Shown here piece by piece: positions 34,439-41,569 of a stretch of DNA of 64,000 nt. The notes under the pieces are model-generated. The model had not been told where the DNA came from and did not search any database. It saw only the letters and a program-made list of their open reading frames with translations. The stretch comes from Clostridia bacterium (lineage in GTDB: Bacteria > Bacillota > Clostridia > Oscillospirales > Acutalibacteraceae). Position 1 is the first letter of the stretch, and the number at the start of each line of letters is the position of its first letter. The position numbers and the translations under genes are program-made. The stretch lies in contig JAFYNR010000003.1 of NCBI GenBank assembly GCA_017548045.1, forward strand, positions 1-64,000, written 5' to 3'.

Positions 34439-35383
34439 TCAAGTTTTACCGAAATTATTTCGGCTGTTCAATTTTTCAAATTCTTCATCGGTAATTTCAA
34501 TTACCCTGCCGTGTTTGAAGCCGTACGGGAAAGAAAACTGCTCGGGCACACACTGAAAATTCATATCTCCTGCCGAGGATGACACAAAAGGCACGTAGCC
34601 CATTTTCTCTTTTTCACATCCGAAAAAATCCAGCATAAGGCACCATCTTCCGTCAGGTAAAGTATAAACCGTCGGACCTTCATAGGAACCGGGATTATGT
34701 ACTTCCCCGTCCATATATATTTCAAATTCTTTATCGTGCTCAAAGGGTCCGTAAAGACACTCTGAGGTTGCGTGCATATTCATTGAAGGATTGTGAGCAT
34801 TCTTATAAAAAAGATGGTACGTATCGCCCACCTTCTGTATATGAGAATCCAGAATCTCATTATCCTTGGTGAAGTAAAGCTCGGGCATTGAAAACATTTC
34901 AAAATCCTTGGTTCTACTGCAATAAATCGACATATGCTTATAATCCGTTTCGGCAACGGTTGAACCCCAATGAATCAGATATTCTCCGTTTTCTTCATCA
35001 TAAAACACCTCAGGCGCCCACATACAGCCGAAATCATCTCTGCCGAAATAAACCAGCTTTTCCTCGGAAAAATCAACAAGATTGTCAGTTTTCCACATTC
35101 TCAGACACTTACTTCCCGTTCTGTTGACATTGTGCCAATCAACATTATGGTTTTCATCCATCCGATTGACAATGCACAAATCGGTTGTGACAATCATAAA
35201 TCCGCCGTTGTGAAGCCTTACAACCTCTATGTCACGGCATCCCTTTTCGCCAAGCTGTGCCGTCAGTACGGGATTGCCGCCGTTAACCGCCTGCCAGTTA
35301 TAACCGTCACGGCTTATTCCGAAATAAACCTGCTCGCCGTCGGGTGTAAGTTTTTCTTTGAAGTGTGCAAAAAGATAAGGCAT
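34439..35383 (-). CDS. GH43-like five-bladed beta-propeller glycosidase
   Basis: 314-aa protein with the family pattern of GH43/GH62-type enzymes: YFGISRDGYNWQAVNGG blade, CRDIEVVRLHNGGFMIV, CMWAPEVFYDEENGEYLIHW (the W-APE block), DSHIQKVGDTYHLFYK, and EGPTVYTLPDGRWCLMLD with a candidate catalytic Glu. Typical substrates are arabinosyl or xylosyl residues, but subfamily is not assigned. No signal peptide, so intracellular. The frame continues upstream to 35476; AAGGAG before ATG 35383 and the promoter at 35415-35443 set the start. Confidence 0.75.
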   Translation of the reverse strand: MPYLFAHFKEKLTPDGEQVYFGISRDGYNWQAVNGGNPVLTAQLGEKGCRDIEVVRLHNGGFMIVTTDLCIVNRMDENHNVDWHNVNRTGSKCLRMWKTDNLVDFSEEKLVYFGRDDFGCMWAPEVFYDEENGEYLIHWGSTVAETDYKHMSIYCSRTKDFEMFSMPELYFTKDNEILDSHIQKVGDTYHLFYKNAHNPSMNMHATSECLYGPFEHDKEFEIYMDGEVHNPGSYEGPTVYTLPDGRWCLMLDFFGCEKEKMGYVPFVSSSAGDMNFQCVPEQFSFPYGFKHGRVIEITDEEFEKLNSRNNFGKT

Positions 35384-35414
35384 AACAAACTCCTTGGGTT
35401 TTATTTCAACACAG

Positions 35415-35443
35415 ATTATAACCCAAAATTTTATATAATTCAA
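35415..35443 (-). promoter_or_regulatory. Promoter of the GH43-like gene
   Basis: TTGAAT (35438-35443), 17-bp spacer, TATAAT (35415-35420) on the minus strand. Confidence 0.75.
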
Positions 35444-35469
35444 GCATCTGTCATTGTTCTTCCGTTTTA

Positions 35470-35498
35470 TTGACAAAAAAGATTGCCGATGATATAAT
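35470..35498 (+). promoter_or_regulatory. Promoter of the tandem radical SAM genes
   Basis: TTGACA (35470-35475), 17-bp spacer, extended -10 TGATATAAT (hexamer 35493-35498); near consensus. The leader to ATG 35533 is too short for a cobalamin riboswitch. Confidence 0.82.
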
Positions 35499-35532
35499 GT
35501 TTTAATATTTTATTGATATTTCAGGTGAAATA

Positions 35533-37461
35533 ATGAAGAAGAACATATATCTTGTTCAGGTCAGTGCGGTATACGGCGAATCAGTCAAAACCGCCTATCT
35601 TCCCTATGCATCGGGCTGCCTTGCGGCTTATGCGTGGAACGATAAAAGGATTGCTGATAACTGTAACCTGGGAAGATTCATTTTCATAAGAGAAAACATT
35701 GACCGTGCCATCGACTCATTGGAGGATCCTTTCCTCGTGGGCTTTTCTTCTTACATCTGGAATATGGAATACAACCGCGAATTTGCACGCAGACTCAAAG
35801 AAAAACATCCCGGGTGCATCGTAGTATTCGGCGGCCATAACGTTGACCCTCACGGCAAAGACCTTGCCGATATGCCCTGGTGCGATATCGTTATTCACGG
35901 AGAGGGCGAAAAGCCCTTCAAGGAACTTTTGCTTGCTTTTATCGGCAACGGTTCACTTGCAGAAGTCAGTAATATTTCATACAGAAGCAACGATGAAATT
36001 GTCAATACCAAAAAAACACCTCCCTGCAATATTGAAGATTTCCCATCACCCTATCTTTCGGGTTATTTTGATTCAATCATTGAGGATTCGGGAATTTCAC
36101 CCTCCGTTATATGGGAAACAAACCGCGGCTGTCCCAACCGCTGTGCATTCTGCGATTGGGGTGCACTCAAGGCAAAGGTCCGTCATTTCCCTATCGAGAG
36201 AATAAAAGCCGAGCTTGATTGGATGGTAAAAAACAAAGTCGAGTACGTTTACTGTGCCGATGCGAATTTCGGTCTTTTTCCCAGAGATACCGAGATTGCA
36301 GACCTTATCATAAAGTACCGTGATACCTACGGATATCCGCAGGTTTTCAAAACAAATTACACCAAAAACCGTGATGACGTTGTTTTTGAAATAAGCAGCA
36401 AGCTTATAAATAAAGGAATCGGCAAGTCGCCTACGCTTTCGTTTCAGAGCCTTTCTCCCATGGTGCTCAGCGCAATCGGCAGAAGCAATATGGAGCTTGA
36501 GCATTTCAAGAATCTGATGATAAAATATAACAGCGCAGGTGTACCCGTTTATTCGGAGCTTATTCTCGGTTTGCCCGAAGAAACTTACCATTCCTTTGCT
36601 GACGGAATATGCACTCTGCTTGATTGCGGTCAGCATACCTGCATAGGCATTTATCCCTGCGAGCTTTTACCAAATTCCCTGCTTGCAGACCCTTCCTATA
36701 TGGAGAAATACGGCATTAAAACAGTTCGTACACCCTTCAGTCAGTACCACTGCAAACCTGCTGCCGAAGATGTAAGCGAGCTTTCGAACATTATTGTTTC
36801 AACAAACTCAATGAGCATTGATGATTGGCGCCGTTCATTTATCTTTTCAATCTGCGTCCAGGCATTCCACAATCTCGGTCTTACCCGTGCCGTTGCAATA
36901 TATCTCAGGCATGAAAAAAATATTTCATACAAAGATTTCTATGAAAAGCTCATAGAATGGCTTGATAATCAGCCCGACGATTCAGTAAGCGGCGGTGCAT
37001 ATGCACATCTTAAACAGCTTACCCTGGATGTCAGCGAAGGCAGAGGTACGTTCTCGGTGCCGTACGGTGAAAACGAGATCATCACCTGGAGCTTTGAGGA
37101 GTATCTTTTCTTCCGCATTTCAAAAGAACTCAGCCGATTTTTCGATGAGCTCACCGAATTCATTAAATTGTTCGGTATTGAAGAAAGCATTTCCGACTCA
37201 CTTATTTCATACCAGAAAAGCATTATCAGACAGCCCTTTGAGAGCAGTGTGACAATCACTTCCGAATATGATTTTTACGGTTACTTCAGCCGTATTTATT
37301 CGGGCGAATATGCACCGCTCGAAAAGGAATATACAGCTGTTATTTCCGAAGGCATTGAGCTTAACGGTTGGGATGAATATGCACGAATCTGCATCTGGTA
37401 CGGCAGACGCGATGACGCACAGCTCAACACAGGAAAAAAGAATACTATCAAGAGGTTATAA
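35533..37461 (+). CDS. B12-binding-domain radical SAM protein, copy 1
   Basis: 642-aa protein. Residues 1-150 form a Rossmann-like B12-binding-type domain (FLVGFSSYIWNMEYN, IVVFGGHNV, IVIHGEGEKPFKELL) without the DxHxxG loop, as in class B radical SAM enzymes. The radical SAM cluster is C200, C204, C207 (RGCPNRCAFCDWG), and the barrel contains YCADANFGLFPRD and YSELILGLPEETY. Roughly 240 C-terminal residues are of unrecognised type. Members carry out methylations or other radical reactions on natural products, peptides or lipids; here the substrate is unknown. Its stop overlaps the start of copy 2 by one base. No precursor peptide gene is evident. Confidence 0.8.
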   Translation: MKKNIYLVQVSAVYGESVKTAYLPYASGCLAAYAWNDKRIADNCNLGRFIFIRENIDRAIDSLEDPFLVGFSSYIWNMEYNREFARRLKEKHPGCIVVFGGHNVDPHGKDLADMPWCDIVIHGEGEKPFKELLLAFIGNGSLAEVSNISYRSNDEIVNTKKTPPCNIEDFPSPYLSGYFDSIIEDSGISPSVIWETNRGCPNRCAFCDWGALKAKVRHFPIERIKAELDWMVKNKVEYVYCADANFGLFPRDTEIADLIIKYRDTYGYPQVFKTNYTKNRDDVVFEISSKLINKGIGKSPTLSFQSLSPMVLSAIGRSNMELEHFKNLMIKYNSAGVPVYSELILGLPEETYHSFADGICTLLDCGQHTCIGIYPCELLPNSLLADPSYMEKYGIKTVRTPFSQYHCKPAAEDVSELSNIIVSTNSMSIDDWRRSFIFSICVQAFHNLGLTRAVAIYLRHEKNISYKDFYEKLIEWLDNQPDDSVSGGAYAHLKQLTLDVSEGRGTFSVPYGENEIITWSFEEYLFFRISKELSRFFDELTEFIKLFGIEESISDSLISYQKSIIRQPFESSVTITSEYDFYGYFSRIYSGEYAPLEKEYTAVISEGIELNGWDEYARICIWYGRRDDAQLNTGKKNTIKRL

Positions 37462-39380
37462 TGAAGAATTTATATCTGATACAGGTTGACGTTTCTGCCT
37501 GCACGGGTGCAGAGCAGGCTTACCTGCCTTACACGGCAGGTGTACTTGCGGCAAATGCATTCCGCAGCGAAACCGTCAAGGAAAACTATTGCTTCAAGGA
37601 ATTTATTTTCCTTCGTGAAGATATTGACAAGGTCATATCGAGAATGGATAATCCTGCAGTTGCAGGCTTCTCAAATTACTGCTGGAACACAGAGTATAAC
37701 AAACTTCTTGCAGAAAAAATCAAAGATAAATGGCCCGATTGTATTATTGTTTTCGGCGGCCATAACGTTCCTGAAAACAAAAGCTTTCTCGAAGAATTTT
37801 CATACATTGACATTCTGTGTCACGGCGAAGGCGAAGAAACCTTCCGTGATGTGCTGACCGCCGCACTCAGCGGAGATTTTTCAACAGTTTCTAACATTTC
37901 ATACAGAGAAGGTACTGAAATTATCAGCACCGAAAGAACGGTTCCCGGCGAAATCGCAGACTATCCTTCACCATACGTTGAAGGATGGTTTGACGGCATT
38001 ATCGAAAATCATCCCGAAATAACATTCAACGCCATTCTTGAAACAAGCAGAGGCTGCCCTCATAACTGTGCATATTGTGACTGGGGCTTACTCAAGTCAA
38101 AAACCAGACTTTTCCCTATGGAAAGAGTTCTCGGGGAAATCAGATGGATGTCGGAGCATAAAATCGCATTTGTATGGGGTGCTGATGCAAACTTCGGTCT
38201 TTTTGACCGTGACCTTGAAATTGCACAGGCTCTTGTCAACGCAAAAGAAAGCACAGGATATCCCGAGCGTATGCGAATGAACTATTCAAAAACAAATTTT
38301 GAAAACGTATTTGCAATCGTAAAGAAGTTCAAGGAATGTGAATTTGACCGCATAGGCGCAACTCTTTCGTTCCAGAGTCTTTCGCCCGAGGTTCTTCACA
38401 ACATCGGCAGAAAAAATATGTCCCTCGACTTTTTCAAAAATCTCCTCACCCGTTACAACCAGAACGGTATGAAGGCTTATTCCGAACTCATTCTCGGTCT
38501 GCCCGGTGAAACCTACGAAAGCTTCATAAGGGGTATCGGTCAGCTTTTTGAAATCGGTCAGCACTATGTTTTCGAGGTATACAGCTGCATTCTCCTCCCC
38601 AATTCAATTATGGGTCAGAGCGATTTTGTTGATCGCTTCGGGCTGAAAACCGTGCGTTCCGAAATCATCCGTCACCATTTCATAACCGAGGCATTTGCCG
38701 TGCCGGAATACAACAATATTATAGTCGAAACAGAGTCAATGTCCCGCGAAATGTGGATAAGGGCTACAACGTTTTACTATCTTGCCAAAGCGTTCCACGG
38801 CAACGGTCTTCTCAGAGCATTTGCGATATGGCTTCATTACGAAAAAAACATTCCGTATGAAAAATTCTATGACGGAACTATCGATTACTTTGAAAACAAT
38901 CCCGGTCTTTTCGTTTCGGGAATTTACCGTGAAATAAAATCTCACGCCGATGAAATTTCACAGGGCAAAACCAACAGAAAGCTCGTCTATGACCCTGCAG
39001 GCGATGCTGTATGGGATGACCATGAATATCTTGTATTGAATTATCTTTCGGATAAAAACTTGTTCTTTGAAGAAATGTTGCCTTATCTGAAAAGCTATGA
39101 CATTCCCGAAGATATTTTCGAAAATCTTTTTGTATATCAGAAAAACATTCTCCGTACCCCTTGCGATGAAAGCTCCGAAATAAAGCTGAATTATGACATT
39201 CACGGTTATCTTCAGAATGTGTACGTCAACGAATATAAGCCTCTCTGTAAGCTTTCTCACACATTAAAGCTCACCGATACGGATGTAATGCGCGATTGGC
39301 CCAGCTTCGGAAAGTTTGTTGTCTGGTACGGCAGAATGGGCTGGAAATCATACAAAGACAAGGTTGAAATAACCGAATAA
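37461..39380 (+). CDS. B12-binding-domain radical SAM protein, copy 2
   Basis: 639-aa paralogue of the preceding gene with the same domain order: B12-type Rossmann domain (FGGHNV), radical SAM cluster C199, C203, C206 (RGCPHNCAYCDWG), ADANFGLFDRD, AYSELILGLPGETYESF, and a long C-terminal region that retains the block YLRHEKNISYKDFYEKL-like HYEKNIPYEKFYDG and the ending WYGRMGWK. Extensive similarity along the full length shows tandem duplication followed by divergence. The TAATG junction implies translational coupling, so the two may form a heterodimer or act in sequence. Ends at a strong hairpin. Confidence 0.8.
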   Translation: MKNLYLIQVDVSACTGAEQAYLPYTAGVLAANAFRSETVKENYCFKEFIFLREDIDKVISRMDNPAVAGFSNYCWNTEYNKLLAEKIKDKWPDCIIVFGGHNVPENKSFLEEFSYIDILCHGEGEETFRDVLTAALSGDFSTVSNISYREGTEIISTERTVPGEIADYPSPYVEGWFDGIIENHPEITFNAILETSRGCPHNCAYCDWGLLKSKTRLFPMERVLGEIRWMSEHKIAFVWGADANFGLFDRDLEIAQALVNAKESTGYPERMRMNYSKTNFENVFAIVKKFKECEFDRIGATLSFQSLSPEVLHNIGRKNMSLDFFKNLLTRYNQNGMKAYSELILGLPGETYESFIRGIGQLFEIGQHYVFEVYSCILLPNSIMGQSDFVDRFGLKTVRSEIIRHHFITEAFAVPEYNNIIVETESMSREMWIRATTFYYLAKAFHGNGLLRAFAIWLHYEKNIPYEKFYDGTIDYFENNPGLFVSGIYREIKSHADEISQGKTNRKLVYDPAGDAVWDDHEYLVLNYLSDKNLFFEEMLPYLKSYDIPEDIFENLFVYQKNILRTPCDESSEIKLNYDIHGYLQNVYVNEYKPLCKLSHTLKLTDTDVMRDWPSFGKFVVWYGRMGWKSYKDKVEITE

Positions 39381-39388
39381 AAGACATA

Positions 39389-39430
39389 AAACCGTTTCCT
39401 TCGTGATGAAAGAAACGGTTTGCTTTTTTG
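39389..39430. terminator. Terminator after the radical SAM pair
   Basis: AAACCGTTTC / GAAACGGTTT followed by GCTTTTTTG on the plus strand; mutT converges on it. Confidence 0.87.
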
Positions 39431-39461
39431 TAAATGATATTTGCAATAAACAGAATCGATT

Positions 39462-39845
39462 TCAGAATTCAGCTATAATTTTTCTCAGAATTTCATCATC
39501 TGCCGGGCAAAAATCATAAAGTGGTATCTCATCGGGAGTTATGCATTTTATATCGTTATGTTCAAGCATACGAGGTTCTCCCTCAACAATTTCGGCATTA
39601 AAAAGAGTCAGATGTATGCTTATATCCGGGTATTCGTGGTCAACCTCAGCAAACACGTCTCCCACCTTCACGGTGACACCGATTTCCTCACGGCACTCAC
39701 GGATAAGTGCTTCTTCAAGGCTTTCACCCTTTTCTGCTTTGCCGCCCACAAACTCCCACTGATATGCTCTCGTTTTTGTTGACGGGCGTTGAAATATCAT
39801 AAATTTTCTTCCGTTTCTGATTAAAGCGGCAACTACCTGTACCAT
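39462..39845 (-). CDS. mutT: NUDIX hydrolase (MutT / 8-oxo-dGTP diphosphatase-like)
   Basis: 127 aa. The Nudix box spans GGKAEKGESLEEALIRE with the REEIG ending, and the N-terminus VQVVAALIRNGRKFMIFQRP and WEFVGGK match MutT-type housecleaning enzymes that hydrolyse oxidised nucleotides. Other nucleoside diphosphate substrates remain possible. Stands alone on the minus strand. Confidence 0.88.
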   Translation of the reverse strand: MVQVVAALIRNGRKFMIFQRPSTKTRAYQWEFVGGKAEKGESLEEALIRECREEIGVTVKVGDVFAEVDHEYPDISIHLTLFNAEIVEGEPRMLEHNDIKCITPDEIPLYDFCPADDEILRKIIAEF

Positions 39846-40037
39846 AAAAACCCCTCCGTAACAAGTATAAATTTAATCCATTTTCCGTCAAAAGTCAACA
39901 AAATCCGCTTAAATAAAACACACAAATCCCCCTCTTTTTTCTTGTGCAAACTGCACATATAAATTTCACACATTTTTGCTTTTGTTGTACCTGTATATGA
40001 TTTTTATCCGTATTTCTCCGATACCGGGGATTTTTAA

Positions 40038-40066
40038 TTGACTTTGTCCTTTCTTTTATATATAAT
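40038..40066 (+). promoter_or_regulatory. Promoter of the ten-gene 2-oxoacid operon
   Basis: TTGACT (40038-40043), 17-bp spacer, TATAAT (40061-40066). It lies in a 311-bp intergenic region (39846-40156) that otherwise shows only AT-rich sequence; I see no riboswitch, T-box or attenuator hairpin there. Confidence 0.75.
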
Positions 40067-40156
40067 ATAATGAACCTTATAGTGCATAAGTGTTAATCTA
40101 ACGCAAAAGACGCATTATTCCGTTGGAAAATGCTGTTCAAAAAAGGAGAATTCAGT

Positions 40157-41569
40157 ATGAAAAAAATCACAATCGCAGACGCCACGCTCAGAGAGTGCGC
40201 ACGAAAGGGCGATATCGCCCTCAGCTTCAAGGAGAAAATCGAAATTGCAAAGCTTCTTGATAAGCTCAACATCGACGTTATTGAAGCTGCACCCGTCACA
40301 GACGAAAAAATTGACACACTCGTATTGCGCACTATAAGCCCTCTCCTAATGAACAGCATTCTATCCTGCCCCGTCGGCAGTACGGTTGAAGAAGCAGACA
40401 GAGCCATGAAATCAATTTCAGGTGCAAAGAAGCCCCGACTTCTCGTTTCGCTTCCCGTGTCGGCAGTTCAGATGGAATATTTTTCACATAAAAAGCCTGC
40501 TCAGATGCTTGAGCTTATCGCAACTCTTACCGCACACTGTGCTTCAATCTGCAGTGACGTTGAGTTTGCCGCCGTTGACGCAACAAGAGCGGACAAAGCT
40601 TATCTTTTTGAAGCCATAAAAACTGCAATTGAAAACGGTGCAAAAACAGTTACCGTATGCGACACCGCCGGAGCACTTCTCCCTTCGGAATTTGCAACGC
40701 TTATTGAAGAAATCTGCGAAGCTGTTCCCGCCGCAAAGGAGGTTAACCTCTGTGCAGAGTGCAGCAATGCGCTTGATATGGCAAATGCCTGTGTATTTGC
40801 TTGCATCGGTGCAGGTGCAACACAGATCAAAACCTGCATCGGAAGCGAAGCGCTCCCCAATCTTGAGCACGTTATGAAGGCACTGCAGGTAAAGGGTCAC
40901 ACTCTTGACGTAAGTTATGGTGTGAACTCAATGGCAATCAATCACTCTGCAAACCAGATTCTCAGAATGACAAGCGAAACTCACGGCGGCTCAGTCCTCG
41001 GCAATGCAGCTTCAACAGTTTCGGCAAACGTACTTCTTGACGATACCGCTGATATTGCAAAAGTCAGCAAAGCAATAGTCACTCTCGGCTACGAGCTTTC
41101 TGAAGACGATACATCAAAAGTGTTTGAAGCATTCAAAAACGTTTCCGCAAAGAAGCAGGTCGGCGCAAAAGAACTTGACGCTCTCATTGCTACCGTTGCA
41201 CATCAGGTACCTCCCACGTACAGAGTTCAGAGTTATGTTCTCAATTCGGGAAACCTTATTTCCTCAACGGCAAACATCGTTCTTGAAAAAGGCAGCAGAA
41301 CACTTAAAGCCGTAGGTATGGGTGACGGCCCCGTTGATGCCGCTTTCCGTACAATCGAGCAGATTATAGGACATCACTACGAGCTTGATGATTTCCAGAT
41401 TCAGTCTGTTACCGAGGGCCGTGAGGCTATGGGTGAGGCTCTTGTAAAGCTTCGTTCAAACGGCAAGCTTTATTCGGGCAAGGGTATTTCAACAGACATT
41501 ATCGGTGCAAGCATCATCGCTTACGTAAATGCTTTGAACAAAATCGTTTATGAGGAGGAAAACGTATGA
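40157..41569 (+). CDS. Isopropylmalate-synthase-like protein lacking the HxH metal motif
   Basis: 470 aa with a DRE-TIM barrel followed by a LeuA-type C-terminal regulatory domain (QSYVLNSGNLISSTANIVLE ... GISTDIIGASIIAYVNALN). The usual opening DTTLRDGEQ reads DATLRECARKG: D8 and R12 are kept but E13 replaces the catalytic-loop Asp. The metal-binding HxHNDLG reads CAECSNALD at residues 199-207, so both His ligands are missing. It either uses other residues, has a different reaction, or is a regulatory or scaffold homologue. ATG 40157 follows AAAGGAG. First gene of the operon; overlaps the next by four bases. Confidence 0.78.
   Translation: MKKITIADATLRECARKGDIALSFKEKIEIAKLLDKLNIDVIEAAPVTDEKIDTLVLRTISPLLMNSILSCPVGSTVEEADRAMKSISGAKKPRLLVSLPVSAVQMEYFSHKKPAQMLELIATLTAHCASICSDVEFAAVDATRADKAYLFEAIKTAIENGAKTVTVCDTAGALLPSEFATLIEEICEAVPAAKEVNLCAECSNALDMANACVFACIGAGATQIKTCIGSEALPNLEHVMKALQVKGHTLDVSYGVNSMAINHSANQILRMTSETHGGSVLGNAASTVSANVLLDDTADIAKVSKAIVTLGYELSEDDTSKVFEAFKNVSAKKQVGAKELDALIATVAHQVPPTYRVQSYVLNSGNLISSTANIVLEKGSRTLKAVGMGDGPVDAAFRTIEQIIGHHYELDDFQIQSVTEGREAMGEALVKLRSNGKLYSGKGISTDIIGASIIAYVNALNKIVYEEENV

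Noticed and set aside
35499-35532. Cobalamin riboswitch before the B12-binding radical SAM genes
   Set aside because: The leader is only about 30 bases, too short for the aptamer, and no B12-box-like sequence is present.
35383-39462. RiPP precursor peptide for the radical SAM pair
   Set aside because: The flanking gaps are short and hold only promoters and a terminator; no small open frame with a ribosome binding site is present.
39846-40156. T-box or leucine attenuator before the 2-oxoacid operon
   Set aside because: No T-box core, leader peptide with Leu/Val/Ile codon runs, or terminator hairpin could be found in the 311-bp gap.
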